From positions 124,001-188,000 of the forward strand of contig NZ_JAKMTB010000003.1 of assembly GCF_025772985.1 (NCBI RefSeq): a stretch of 64,000 nucleotides of DNA, read 5' to 3'. Source of the stretch: Campylobacter sp. CNRCH_2014_0184h (GTDB taxonomy: Bacteria; Campylobacterota; Campylobacteria; Campylobacterales; Campylobacteraceae). A program made the translations under genes and the position numbers. A model generated the notes under the pieces. That model saw only the letters and a program-made list of their open reading frames with translations. It was not told where the DNA came from and ran no database searches. Shown here in pieces: positions 37,078-45,355 of this stretch (positions are counted from its first letter, which is position 1; each line of letters begins with the position of its first letter).

Positions 37078-39280
37078 TCCTAGCCCCCAAGAAAAGGGGG
37101 CTCTTAAAACCTTACTAAAACAAATTTGGCAAAATCATAGCGTTTATCTTGACACAAATACACTTTTTGATGAAAGTTTGATTGATACTCAAAAAGCAGC
37201 AATTCTTTTAAGTACTAATCTTGATAATTATGAAAGATTTAGCGCTTTGAATGAATTTAAAAATTTGATGAAAAGTTTAAATTTACGCTTAGATCTTTAT
37301 GGTATTCAGTATGCACAGGTTTGTTTTATTAATGCTTTAAATTTAGGAATTTTAGACAAAAATGAGCTTTTAAAAGCCTTGGAAAAACTTCAAAAAATCA
37401 CTGATAATACTTTAATATATGCTTTTGTATCTAGGCAAAAAATTATTCAAAAAGATTACAAGCAAGAAGTTAAAAACTCACATCAAACATTAGATTTTAT
37501 TAACCAAAACTTACAAGAGCTTTGCGAGGATGAAAAAGCTCAAAAACTCTTACAAGAAGCTTTGGTTAAATTTAGCAATATTGATTTTTCTATCGCAGTA
37601 ACAGGTGTGGTAAATGCAGGTAAATCAAGCATGCTAAATGCGCTTTTAAAAAAAGATTTTTTAGGTGTATCTAATGTGCCTGAAACTGCAAATTTGAGTG
37701 TTTTAAAATACGGCAAAGAACAAAAGGCTAAGATGTATTTTTGGAGTGAAGAAGAATGGCAAGATATTTTAAAAAGTTCTAAAGATAATCAAGATATGCA
37801 AGAACTTATAAAACAATTAGAACAAAATTTTAATCTAAATGAATATATCAAAAAAGAAAATAAAAATATAGAAATAAAAATTGAAGAATTAAAAAATTAC
37901 ACTAGTGCAAAAAACAAAATCTCAGCACTTATTAAAAAAATAGAGCTTTTTTCATCGCTTGATTTTTTAAAAGATAATGTTTGCATAGTTGATACTCCAG
38001 GACTTGATGATGTGATCATCCAAAGAGAGCTTTTAACAAAAGCGTATATAAGCAAGGCTGACTTTTTAATCCACCTTATGAATGCTTCTCAAAGTCTTAG
38101 CCAAAAAGATTGTGATTTTATTATAGAATGTTTGGTAACTTCAAGGGTAAGTAAGCTTTTGATTGTGCTTACCAAGGCTGACTTGCTTAGTCAAAAAGAC
38201 TTGCAAGAAGTAATTAACTATACTAAAAATAAGCTCAAAGAAAATTTAGCACAAAAGCAGCTTAGCCAAGAATTATTAGATAATGTAGATTTTGTGTGTA
38301 TTTCTTCAAAACTAGCTAATGATTTTTATCAAAAAAAAGGTGGAAATTTAGAACAAAGTAATATTTTAACACTAGAAGAACTTATAGCTAAAAGCTTATA
38401 TGATAAAAACAAAATCGCTCTAAGTGCTTATAAAAAAGAATTATTATTGCATTTAGAAAAAATAGAAGAAAAAATTAAATTTTCTAATAAAATGCTAAAT
38501 TATGAAAGCTTTGAGTTTGATAAACAAAATCAAACTATTATCAATGATTTTAAAGCAAAAAAAGAAAAATTAATGCAAGTAAAAGCAGAGCTAAGTGCTA
38601 TTTTTAGCACAAAAGATGAAAATACTCAAGAAATTTTAACGCTTTTGCATTTGCTAGCTAAGAAATTAAAAGAAAAACTTATAGATGAGCTAAAATATAA
38701 TCAAAATAATAAAATCAAAAACAACACTCAAAGATTAAACACTATCATTGATACGACTTTAAAAGATGGAATTTTTGATCTTTTAAGAGAGTTAAAACAG
38801 CAAAGTGAGTATAAGGTCAATGAGTTTAAAAACACTCTAAGTGTGAAATATGATTTTTTAAAAGCTATTTTAGAGCAAAATTGTGATGATTTTAAAAGTA
38901 AGGTTGAAACAAAAATAGAAAGCATTTTCACTAATGATCTTTTTATGACATTAAAAGCGGAGCTTTTAAAAAATTTAGAATCAACTCAAGATATTTATAA
39001 ACTAGAAAGCTCTTTAGAAAATCAAATTTTAGAAAAATTACAAACATTTAATATAGAAAAAATTGCCTTAGATTTAAAAAATAATCAAGAATTTTTTACT
39101 AATTTAGAGCTTAGTTTAAATTTATACGAAAAAGAACAAGAAGAACAAATCAAAGACTTAAAAGACTTGATTTTACAAATAGAGCAAAATGAACAAAACT
39201 CCAAAGAGCTTTTAGAAAAAAACAATACAAAATTACAAAGTTTAAAGACTTTAAAAACGGAGCTTTTAAATGCAAAATGA
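37055..39280 (+). CDS. Dynamin-like GTPase 1 (Cj0411-like)
   Basis: Large GTPase of 741 residues. The G domain has the P-loop '[14 protein letters not shown]' (about residue 185), 'DTPGLDDVI' and 'VLTKADLL'; long helical regions follow that would form the neck and trunk. In C. jejuni the products of Cj0411 and Cj0412 form a membrane-tethering dynamin-like pair, and both genes are here in the same order behind frdB. No ATG precedes the conserved part; the only good start is the TTG at 37055, which follows 'gagaaga' and overlaps frdB by 23 bases. A 7-base GC-rich hairpin lies at codons 10-16. The exact start is therefore uncertain. Confidence 0.85.
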   Translation: MSLKETNNPSPQEKGALKTLLKQIWQNHSVYLDTNTLFDESLIDTQKAAILLSTNLDNYERFSALNEFKNLMKSLNLRLDLYGIQYAQVCFINALNLGILDKNELLKALEKLQKITDNTLIYAFVSRQKIIQKDYKQEVKNSHQTLDFINQNLQELCEDEKAQKLLQEALVKFSNIDFSIAVTGVVNAGKSSMLNALLKKDFLGVSNVPETANLSVLKYGKEQKAKMYFWSEEEWQDILKSSKDNQDMQELIKQLEQNFNLNEYIKKENKNIEIKIEELKNYTSAKNKISALIKKIELFSSLDFLKDNVCIVDTPGLDDVIIQRELLTKAYISKADFLIHLMNASQSLSQKDCDFIIECLVTSRVSKLLIVLTKADLLSQKDLQEVINYTKNKLKENLAQKQLSQELLDNVDFVCISSKLANDFYQKKGGNLEQSNILTLEELIAKSLYDKNKIALSAYKKELLLHLEKIEEKIKFSNKMLNYESFEFDKQNQTIINDFKAKKEKLMQVKAELSAIFSTKDENTQEILTLLHLLAKKLKEKLIDELKYNQNNKIKNNTQRLNTIIDTTLKDGIFDLLRELKQQSEYKVNEFKNTLSVKYDFLKAILEQNCDDFKSKVETKIESIFTNDLFMTLKAELLKNLESTQDIYKLESSLENQILEKLQTFNIEKIALDLKNNQEFFTNLELSLNLYEKEQEEQIKDLKDLILQIEQNEQNSKELLEKNNTKLQSLKTLKTELLNAK
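37082..37102 (+). terminator. GC-rich hairpin just after frdB (possible attenuator)
   Basis: 'agccccc' at 37082-37088 pairs perfectly with 'gggggct' at 37096-37102, loop of 7. It sits 4 bases after the frdB stop but inside the first codons of the dynamin-like gene. There is no long T run after it, so full termination is doubtful; partial attenuation or mRNA processing is more likely. Confidence 0.5.
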
Positions 39281-41087
39281 TTTGATTAATGATTTTTTAA
39301 AAGCTTATGAAAATGCTTATTGTAAAAGTTTTGATGATAGTTTTGAAGGAAAGATTTTAGCAATAAAAAATGCATTTTTAGAACCGAGTTTGCATTTAAA
39401 TGATGTCTTTTTAAAAGATCTTGAGATGATCATAGCTAGCTATAAAAGAGCCATTAATGTGGCCATTATAGGGCAATTTTCTAGCGGTAAATCCACGCTT
39501 TTAAATTTAATTTTACAAAAAGAATGCCTGCCAACAGGTGTGGTGCCAGTGACTTTTAAGCCTACTTTTTTACGTTATGCTAAGGAGTATTTTTTAAGAG
39601 TTGAATATGAAGATGGTAGTGATGAGATTGTTGATATAGATGAGCTTTCTAAATTTAGCGATCAAAGAAATGAGCTAAAAGAAACTAAAAGTTTGCATCT
39701 TTTTGCACCTATTGAGCTTTTAAAGAATATCACGCTTATAGATACCCCAGGTTTAAATGCAAACACCACCGACACGCTAACTACTTTTAAAGAGCTTTCT
39801 TTTATGCATAGTGCTATTTGGCTTAGTTTGATTGATAATGCAGGTAAAAAAAGTGAAGAAGATGCTATAAAAGCAAATACTAAGCTTTTAGAGCGTGGTG
39901 GGATTTGCGTGCTAAATCAAAAAGATAAGCTAAGTCAAGATGAGCTAGAAAATGTTTTAAATTATGCGCATTTGGTTTTTGATAAGTATTTTGAAAAAAT
40001 CATCGCAATTTCATGTAAAGAAGCAAAATTTGATTTACAAAAGTCAAATTTGCCTTTACTTTATGAGTATTTAAAAGAACTTGATTATGAGTGTATTAAA
40101 AAAGATTTTATTAAAGAAAAACTTAGTAATCTATGCGAACTTTTGTCAAATCAATATGATTTATTTCAAGATGCGCTAGAACAATTAGAGCTTAAATTTA
40201 ATACTATTTTGCAAACTTTCAAAGTAAGTAATCTAGAGCAAAAAATCAAAATTTTAAATCATAACTGTTTAGATAAATTAAAACTTGTTGGAGAAAAAAT
40301 TTCTCAAGAAATTTTAAAATTTATCAAAGAAAAAGATAGTAGTTATTATAAAGAAGCTAAGGGTTTGTTTAAGAAAAATCTTTATGAAAAAGTTGCTTAT
40401 AAAGCACCGTATCTTTCAAGTGATGATGCATTTTTGGCTATGTTTTATAACTCTGAAGCAATGAGTAAGGAATTTAAAAGATTAAAAAATGAAATCACTT
40501 TAGAATTTAGTCAAATCAAAGATGATTTTTCCTTATTTTTTACTCATTTAGAAGAGCAAATTTTGCTTTTTAAAGCTCAATTTTCAAATTTACAAAAAGA
40601 AAATGTCTTAGAAAGTGAAAAAGAATTTGCTAGCTTTAGAAGCTTTGCTAGTGCTAGCGAGGAGCTTTTTTTAAAAGATTTTAAGCAATTATTATTTAAA
40701 AGCCAACTTGAACTTGATTTATTTTTAGAAAAGCTTAATCTAAAAGCTTTAGCAAATTATGAAAGTGCTACTAAGCTTACTTTGGGATTTTTTAGCGCTA
40801 AAATGAATGCGAGTAAAGAATTTTATGAGCTTGATAGTACCGAGTTTAGCTTATATCATCCAAAAGCAAGTGAAGTGCATCAAAGGGTATTAACTGAGCT
40901 TAATGTATATGAATTTGAAGATTTGCTTTTAAATAAGCCTGTAGTTTTAAAAATTTATAAAAACTATATGCAAAGTTTTGTTGATTTTATTGAAGCTAAA
41001 AGACAGATTATTTTGAATTTAAAAAGTGAATTTGAGGCTAAAAAATCAATGATTTCTAGCATCAAATCCCAAATTTCTAAGCTTTAA
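39270..41087 (+). CDS. Dynamin-like GTPase 2 (Cj0412-like)
   Basis: Partner GTPase of 605 residues, starting 11 bases inside the end of the first one. The G domain near the N-terminus has 'IIGQFSSGKSTLLNLIL' (from about residue 65), 'LIDTPGLNANTTDT' and 'VLNQKDKL' in the G4 position. The remainder is predominantly helical with coiled coils, as in bacterial dynamin-like proteins. By analogy with the C. jejuni pair it would assemble with the product of 37055-39280 at membranes. It converges on the quinone reductase gene with an 11-base overlap. Confidence 0.87.
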   Translation: MQNDLINDFLKAYENAYCKSFDDSFEGKILAIKNAFLEPSLHLNDVFLKDLEMIIASYKRAINVAIIGQFSSGKSTLLNLILQKECLPTGVVPVTFKPTFLRYAKEYFLRVEYEDGSDEIVDIDELSKFSDQRNELKETKSLHLFAPIELLKNITLIDTPGLNANTTDTLTTFKELSFMHSAIWLSLIDNAGKKSEEDAIKANTKLLERGGICVLNQKDKLSQDELENVLNYAHLVFDKYFEKIIAISCKEAKFDLQKSNLPLLYEYLKELDYECIKKDFIKEKLSNLCELLSNQYDLFQDALEQLELKFNTILQTFKVSNLEQKIKILNHNCLDKLKLVGEKISQEILKFIKEKDSSYYKEAKGLFKKNLYEKVAYKAPYLSSDDAFLAMFYNSEAMSKEFKRLKNEITLEFSQIKDDFSLFFTHLEEQILLFKAQFSNLQKENVLESEKEFASFRSFASASEELFLKDFKQLLFKSQLELDLFLEKLNLKALANYESATKLTLGFFSAKMNASKEFYELDSTEFSLYHPKASEVHQRVLTELNVYEFEDLLLNKPVVLKIYKNYMQSFVDFIEAKRQIILNLKSEFEAKKSMISSIKSQISKL

Positions 41088-41661
41088 AAATTGTTTCTAA
41101 GTGCGCCTTGTAGTTTGTAAAATATTCTTGTACTTGAGGATTTTTGATTACATCATTTGCTATGAAAGTAGGTAAAGCACTCATTCCTAAAAACTCATGT
41201 GCTTTGTGAAAGTGTAAATACACTCCATCAACCCCAGCTCCATTAAAGAATTCATTCTCATCATCAAAAGCTTGTATTGGAGCATTCCAAGTGAGTGAAA
41301 GCATATATTTTTTATTTTTTAAAAGCCCACCACTTCCGTATTTTTTACTTGCATCATCTCTACTTCTACCATCGTTTTTATAAAATACTCCATGTCCTGC
41401 TGTGAAAACATCGTCAATGTATTTTTTTACTATCCAAGGCTCACCCATCCACCAACCAGGCATTTGCCAAATCAAAACATCCGCATTTAGAATTTTTTCC
41501 ATCTCATCGTTTATATCATAGCCTTGATCTATGTGTGTTTGTTGGGTTTGTGAACCAAGTTCTTGTAAAGTCTTAAGTGCAAGCTCATGCAAGCTCGTGT
41601 TTAGTCTTCCTTTAGAGTGTCCAAAGTCTTTTGCACCGTTTAATAATAATACTTTTTGCAT
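41077..41661 (-). CDS. mdaB: NAD(P)H quinone reductase, MdaB family (Cj1545c-like)
   Basis: Flavodoxin-like fold protein of 194 residues. 'VLLLNGAKDFGHSKGRLN' is the FMN/FAD phosphate region, and 'WQMPGWWMGEPWIVKKYIDDVFTAG' is a signature of MdaB/modulator of drug activity B. The family reduces quinones by two electrons and protects against oxidative stress. In C. jejuni the homologue lies beside the HxlR-lipocalin-alcohol dehydrogenase genes; here a gluconate dehydrogenase-type pair separates them. The promoter carries a -10 box at 41688-41693 and, 36 bases further upstream, the 15-base motif at 41730-41744 shared with the alcohol dehydrogenase gene. Confidence 0.9.
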   Translation of the reverse strand: MQKVLLLNGAKDFGHSKGRLNTSLHELALKTLQELGSQTQQTHIDQGYDINDEMEKILNADVLIWQMPGWWMGEPWIVKKYIDDVFTAGHGVFYKNDGRSRDDASKKYGSGGLLKNKKYMLSLTWNAPIQAFDDENEFFNGAGVDGVYLHFHKAHEFLGMSALPTFIANDVIKNPQVQEYFTNYKAHLETIFKA

Positions 41662-41687
41662 ATTTTATCCTTTTGCGTTTTTTTGAA

Positions 41688-41693
41688 ATTATA
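41688..41693 (-). promoter_or_regulatory. -10 box of mdaB
   Basis: TATAAT on the minus strand, 26 bases before the ATG, in the context 'aaattataatttcaaaa'. The alcohol dehydrogenase promoter has a closely similar core, 'ttattataatttcaaaa'. Confidence 0.6.
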
Positions 41694-41729
41694 ATTTAAC
41701 TATAATTTCATTTCAATACTGAAATTTAT

Positions 41730-41744
41730 GTAAGATACTATACT
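41730..41744. promoter_or_regulatory. Candidate HxlR operator upstream of mdaB
   Basis: GTAAGATACTATACT, identical to 46501-46515. It contains two direct copies of ATACT. The distance from the inner edge of the -10 box is 37 bases in both promoters, which puts the site just upstream of the -35 region, where an activator would bind. Confidence 0.6.
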
Positions 41745-41791
41745 ATAAGAAAGTGTAAAACAAATATGTTACTTTTTATGATTGATTTTTT

Positions 41792-41820
41792 AAAAATAAT
41801 ACAAAAATTGTATTATTTTT
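41792..41820. promoter_or_regulatory. Perfect AT-rich palindrome upstream of the gluconate dehydrogenase pair
   Basis: Thirteen-base arms (41792-41804 and 41808-41820) around a 3-base centre AAA, with core AATACAA/TTGTATT. With only one GC pair per arm, it is a poor terminator and a better candidate for a regulator site in the 235-base gap between mdaB and the dehydrogenase genes. That gap also has a small hairpin (41867-41881) just before the ribosome binding site. I see no gene in it. Confidence 0.4.
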
Positions 41821-41896
41821 TTTATTTAAGACTATATTAAAAAAGCAAGGAATAGAATGAATATAAGTTGATATTGTCAACAAAAAGGAGGAAAAT

Positions 41897-42625
41897 ATGC
41901 AAGATAATGTCATCGATCGTAGAAATTTTTTTAAATTAAGTCTTTTGGGTGGCGGTGTGGTTGCTGCTAGCGCTATGAGTGGTGGAGCTATATTGCATGC
42001 TGCAGAATTAACTCATGCACACAAGAAAACACAAGGAGGTTCAAATAAAATAAGAGGAAAAATGTTTTTTCAAGTGCAGACTGATTTTGATAATCTAAGT
42101 GCAGCATGTGAGAGAATTTATCCAAAAGATGAGCAAGGTGATGGTGCTATAGGCTTAGGCGTGCCTTATTTTATTGATAATCAATTAGCTTCAGCTTATG
42201 GTTATAATGATAGAGAATACCTACAAGGGCCATTTATAGAAGGAATTGCTGAGCAAGGTTATCAAACTCCAATGAAACGCAATGAGATTTTCTTAGAGGG
42301 TGTTAAAGCTTTGGAAATAATATCTCAAAAGCGTTATAAAAAAACTTTTTCATCTTTAAAAGGAGTTGAGCAAGATAAAATTTTAGTTGATTTAGAAAAA
42401 AATAAAATCGATTTCATAGGATTTAAATCTTCTGAATTTTTTACTCTTTTAAGGGATATGACAATAGCTGGAGTTTTATCTGATCCAATTTATGGTGGTA
42501 ATGATAATAAAAATGGTTGGAGAATGATGCAATATCCTGGTGCTCAAATGAGTTATATTGACAAGATCACAAGTGATGAGTTTTTTGACATAGAGCCTAT
42601 GAGCTTAGCTGACATGGAAGGATAA
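41897..42625 (+). CDS. Gluconate 2-dehydrogenase subunit 3-like protein, Tat substrate (Cj0414-like)
   Basis: This 242-residue protein has a twin-arginine signal, 'DRRNFFKLSLLGGGVVAASA', followed by a domain of the gluconate 2-dehydrogenase subunit 3 family ('ACERIYPKDEQGDGAIGLGV', 'GWRMMQYPGAQM'). The subunit travels through Tat with its flavoprotein partner, which lacks a signal of its own. In C. jejuni the Cj0414-Cj0415 pair is a gluconate dehydrogenase that passes electrons to the respiratory chain. The ribosome binding site AAGGAGG (41885-41891) is nearly perfect. Confidence 0.9.
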   Translation: MQDNVIDRRNFFKLSLLGGGVVAASAMSGGAILHAAELTHAHKKTQGGSNKIRGKMFFQVQTDFDNLSAACERIYPKDEQGDGAIGLGVPYFIDNQLASAYGYNDREYLQGPFIEGIAEQGYQTPMKRNEIFLEGVKALEIISQKRYKKTFSSLKGVEQDKILVDLEKNKIDFIGFKSSEFFTLLRDMTIAGVLSDPIYGGNDNKNGWRMMQYPGAQMSYIDKITSDEFFDIEPMSLADMEG

Positions 42626-42628
42626 ATT

Positions 42629-44350
42629 ATGGCAGAAGTATTAAAAAAAGTAGATGTGGTAACAGTAGGAGCTGGTTGGACAGGTGGTATAGTTGCAGCA
42701 GAGCTTACCAAGGCTGGCTTGACTGTCTTGAGCTTAGAGCGTGGTATGATGCAAACTACGGAAAATTTTGCAATGATTCACGATGAGTGGAGATATGGTA
42801 TTAACTATGGTTTAATGCAAGATTGCTCAAAAGATACAGTAACTTTTCGCCATAATGTTAATGGTTTAGCCTTGCCATATAGAAAAATGGGATCTTTTTT
42901 ACTTGGAAGTAATGTTGGTGGTGCAGGGGTGCATTGGAATGGTTGGACCTTTAGATTTTTACCTTATGATTTTGAGATTAAAACAAAAAGTTTTGAAAGA
43001 TATGGTAATAAATTAGGTAATGATTATACTTTGCAAGATTGGGGTTTAACCTATAAAGATATGGAACCTTATTATGATAAGTTTGAAAAAACCTGTGGAA
43101 TTTGCGGAGAAGAAAACCCACTTGCTGAAAAAATGGGTTTGTTTAGATCAAGTCCTTATCCGCAAGAACCTTTAGAAAATACTAAAATGCTTAAACGCTT
43201 CGAAAAAGCTGCAAAAGAAATGAAATTACATCCATTTAGATTGCCTGCGGCTAATTCAAAAGGCGGTTATACTAATCCAGATGGTCAAGATCTAGCCCCA
43301 TGTCAATATTGTGCTTATTGTGAGCGTTTTGGTTGTGAGTATGGTGCTAAGGCTAGTCCTATCAATACTGTCATACCTAAAGCTATGAGCACAGGAAAAT
43401 ATACTATAAGAACTCATAGTAATGTTATAGAAATACTAAAAAAAGATGGTAAAGCTACGGGAGTTAGGTTTGTAGATACAAGAACTATGAAAGAATATAT
43501 TCAGCCAGCAGATATTGTGGTGCTTACAAGCTATATGTTTAATAATGCCAAGCTTTTAATGGTAAGTGATATAGGTGAGCAATATGATCCAAATACAGGC
43601 AAAGGAACTTTAGGTAAAAACTATTGTTATCAAATCAATATGGGAACAACAGCGTTTTTTGATGAGCAATTTAATACATATATGGGTTCAGGTGCTTTGG
43701 GTACAACTTGCGATGATTATAATGGGGATAATTTTGATCACTCAAAAGAGAAGTTTTTACACGGAGCTATGATTTATAGCGTGCAACTTGGAAATCGCCC
43801 TATCCAATCAGTTCCGCTGCCAAAAGGAACTCCAAGTTGGGGAGCTGAATTTAAAAAAGCTTTAAATTATAATTTTACAAGAGCTATTACAGTAGGAGGA
43901 CAAGGCGCATCTTTACCACACAAAAGCAATTATTTGAGTTTGGATCCAACCTATAAAGATGCTTTTGGAATGCCACTTGTAAGACTTACTTATAATTTTA
44001 CAGATCAAGATCGTGCTTTGCATAAATTTATAACAGATAAAACAGCTGAAGTAGCTAAAAAAATGCAAGGAGTGAGATCGATTAAAAAAGGAGCATACTT
44101 GAAAGATTATAGTATAGTGCCTTATCAATCTACACATAATACGGGTGGAACTACTATGGGTGCTGATCCTCAAACAAGTGTTGTTAATACTTATTTGCAA
44201 CATTGGGATATGGATAATCTTTTTGTTGTTGGTGCGGGAAATTTTCAGCACAATAGTGGTTATAATCCTACTGATACAGTTGGAGCTTTGGCTTATCGTT
44301 GTGCAGAGGGTATTTTAAAATATCATAAAAATGATAGACAATTAGTATAG
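42629..44350 (+). CDS. GMC-family oxidoreductase, gluconate dehydrogenase flavoprotein (Cj0415-like)
   Basis: Catalytic flavoprotein of 573 residues. It has the FAD-binding 'VTVGAGWTGGIVAAELTKAG', 'GSNVGGAGVHWNGW', the cysteine-rich insert 'CQYCAYCERFGCEYGA', and the GMC C-terminal segment 'HNTGGTTMGADP' and 'FQHNSGYNPTDTVGALAY', with the catalytic His/Asn region. It lies 3 bases behind the Tat subunit gene, so the two products are likely exported as a complex to the periplasm, where they oxidise gluconate or a related sugar acid. No cytochrome c subunit gene follows. A strong terminator follows the stop codon. Confidence 0.92.
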   Translation: MAEVLKKVDVVTVGAGWTGGIVAAELTKAGLTVLSLERGMMQTTENFAMIHDEWRYGINYGLMQDCSKDTVTFRHNVNGLALPYRKMGSFLLGSNVGGAGVHWNGWTFRFLPYDFEIKTKSFERYGNKLGNDYTLQDWGLTYKDMEPYYDKFEKTCGICGEENPLAEKMGLFRSSPYPQEPLENTKMLKRFEKAAKEMKLHPFRLPAANSKGGYTNPDGQDLAPCQYCAYCERFGCEYGAKASPINTVIPKAMSTGKYTIRTHSNVIEILKKDGKATGVRFVDTRTMKEYIQPADIVVLTSYMFNNAKLLMVSDIGEQYDPNTGKGTLGKNYCYQINMGTTAFFDEQFNTYMGSGALGTTCDDYNGDNFDHSKEKFLHGAMIYSVQLGNRPIQSVPLPKGTPSWGAEFKKALNYNFTRAITVGGQGASLPHKSNYLSLDPTYKDAFGMPLVRLTYNFTDQDRALHKFITDKTAEVAKKMQGVRSIKKGAYLKDYSIVPYQSTHNTGGTTMGADPQTSVVNTYLQHWDMDNLFVVGAGNFQHNSGYNPTDTVGALAYRCAEGILKYHKNDRQLV

Positions 44351-44352
44351 AT

Positions 44353-44379
44353 ATACGTGAAGCATTTTGCTTCACGTAT
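44353..44379. terminator. Bidirectional hairpin terminator
   Basis: Perfect 12-base stem (44353-44364 with 44368-44379) and a 3-base loop, just after the oxidoreductase stop, followed by 'tattttt' on the plus strand. It also lies directly at the end of the small minus-strand gene at 44379-44486, so it probably serves both. Confidence 0.85.
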
Positions 44380-44486
44380 TATTTTTCGCTACTATTTTTT
44401 TCTTTTTTCTTTTTCCATAAATGAAGCGCAGCCCCGCATGCACCACCAACAATAGCAGCAATGATAAGATTTGTGATGAAATCCAT
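44379..44486 (-). CDS. Single-helix membrane microprotein (35 residues)
   Basis: The short frame reads 'MDFITNLIIAAIVGGACGAA' and then 'LHLWKKKKEKNSSEK'. It has one glycine/alanine-rich membrane helix at residues 4-24 and a strongly basic tail, so the C-terminus should be cytoplasmic. Upstream on the minus strand is 'aaaaaggg' six bases before the ATG, a good ribosome binding site, and the stop falls exactly at a 12-base terminator hairpin. These features argue for a real gene in an otherwise empty 226-base gap. The function is unknown. Confidence 0.6.
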   Translation of the reverse strand: MDFITNLIIAAIVGGACGAALHLWKKKKEKNSSEK

Positions 44487-44535
44487 CGAAACCCTTTTTA
44501 ATGTGTATTCATTTTGATAAAAAATGATTTTGGAT

Positions 44536-44541
44536 TATAAT
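44536..44541 (+). promoter_or_regulatory. -10 box of the HxlR gene
   Basis: TATAAT in the context 'ttggattataat', 35 bases before the ATG at 44577. A variant of the shared motif lies just downstream of it. Confidence 0.55.
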
Positions 44542-44552
44542 ATAAAAAAGCA

Positions 44553-44563
44553 TAATACTATAT
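44553..44563. promoter_or_regulatory. Candidate HxlR self-regulation site
   Basis: AATACTATATT, 9 of 11 bases equal to GATACTATACT in the two sites at 41730 and 46501. Located 12 bases after the -10 box, that is at about the transcription start, it is placed for repression by the HxlR protein itself. Confidence 0.45.
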
Positions 44564-44576
44564 TAAAGGAAAGTAT

Positions 44577-44906
44577 ATGGAAGAAAAGTGCGATTTTACA
44601 GAATGTGGGTTTAACTATACCTTATCTTTGATTTCAGGCAAATATAAGATGAGTGTTTTGTACTGTTTATTTCGCTATGAAGTAGTAAGATATAATGAAC
44701 TTAAAAGATATCTTGGCAATATTTCTTTTAAGACTTTGACACATACTTTAAGAGAGCTTGAAAATGATGATTTAATCACGCGTAAAGAATACCCACAAAT
44801 CCCTCCAAAAGTAGAATACCGCCTTGCTAAAAAAGGTCAAAGCTTGATCCCTATTTTACAAGCGATGTGTGATTGGGGTGAGGCAAATCAAAAGGAAGAA
44901 AAATGA
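44577..44906 (+). CDS. HxlR-family transcriptional regulator (Cj1546/RrpA-like)
   Basis: A 109-residue winged-helix regulator. 'LSLISGKYKMSVLYCLF' and 'RYNELKRYLGNISFKTLTHT' followed by 'LRELENDDLITRKEYPQIPP' and 'VEYRLAKKGQSLIPIL' are diagnostic of HxlR. Cysteines at residues 4 and 9 could serve as redox or electrophile sensors, as in other members. The C. jejuni homologue Cj1546 (RrpA) is linked to stress resistance. The gene is followed by a lipocalin gene with a 4-base overlap, then by a convergent alcohol dehydrogenase. Shared upstream motifs suggest that it controls mdaB, the dehydrogenase and itself. Confidence 0.92.
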   Translation: MEEKCDFTECGFNYTLSLISGKYKMSVLYCLFRYEVVRYNELKRYLGNISFKTLTHTLRELENDDLITRKEYPQIPPKVEYRLAKKGQSLIPILQAMCDWGEANQKEEK

Positions 44907-45355
44907 TAGAATTATTAGATGGTATAAATTTAGAAAAATACATGGGCACATGGTTAGAAATGGCTAGAAAACCTGCTTTTTTTCAAAAAACTTGCAAAAG
45001 TGCTAAAGCAGAATATGAGCTAGAGTATGAAGGCTCTACACCTATAATTAAAGTCAAAAATATATGCACTAAAGAAAATGGAGAAATCTCTCAAGCAAAT
45101 GGCAAAGCTAGGGTAAAATCACCAAGAGCTTTGGCGGTTAAATTTAGTATTTTTATGAATATTTTTAACAAGCCAAATTATGAGATTATTTACATTGATA
45201 CAAATTATCAAGTTTCTATCGTAGGTAGTCCTGATAAAAAATATCTTTGGATTTTATCAAGAGAGATTTTAGCAAAAGAGCAAATAAACTCTTTGCTTGA
45301 AATAGCCAAGCAAAGAGGTTTTGATACTAGCGATGTGATTTTTGATGAGTATTAA
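44903..45355 (+). CDS. Lipocalin-family protein (Cj1547-like, Blc-type)
   Basis: This 150-residue protein has the lipocalin signature 'YMGTWLEMARKPAFFQK' and later 'NYEIIYIDTNYQVSIVGS' and 'KYLWILSREILAKEQINSLL', the typical Blc end. Bacterial lipocalins bind fatty acids or lysophospholipids and usually carry a lipoprotein signal; none is present here, so this form should be cytoplasmic. It is co-translated with the HxlR gene and meets the dehydrogenase gene end to end with a 4-base overlap. Confidence 0.87.
   Translation: MIELLDGINLEKYMGTWLEMARKPAFFQKTCKSAKAEYELEYEGSTPIIKVKNICTKENGEISQANGKARVKSPRALAVKFSIFMNIFNKPNYEIIYIDTNYQVSIVGSPDKKYLWILSREILAKEQINSLLEIAKQRGFDTSDVIFDEY

Noticed and set aside
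43913-44251. A 112-codon minus-strand frame inside the GMC oxidoreductase gene
   Set aside because: Shadow of a strongly conserved coding region; translation is Ser/His/Ile-rich without domain features.
44353-44379. 12-base inverted repeat considered as an insertion-sequence end
   Set aside because: It has a 3-base loop, a T-rich flank and sits exactly at the ends of two genes; there is no transposase, so it is a terminator.
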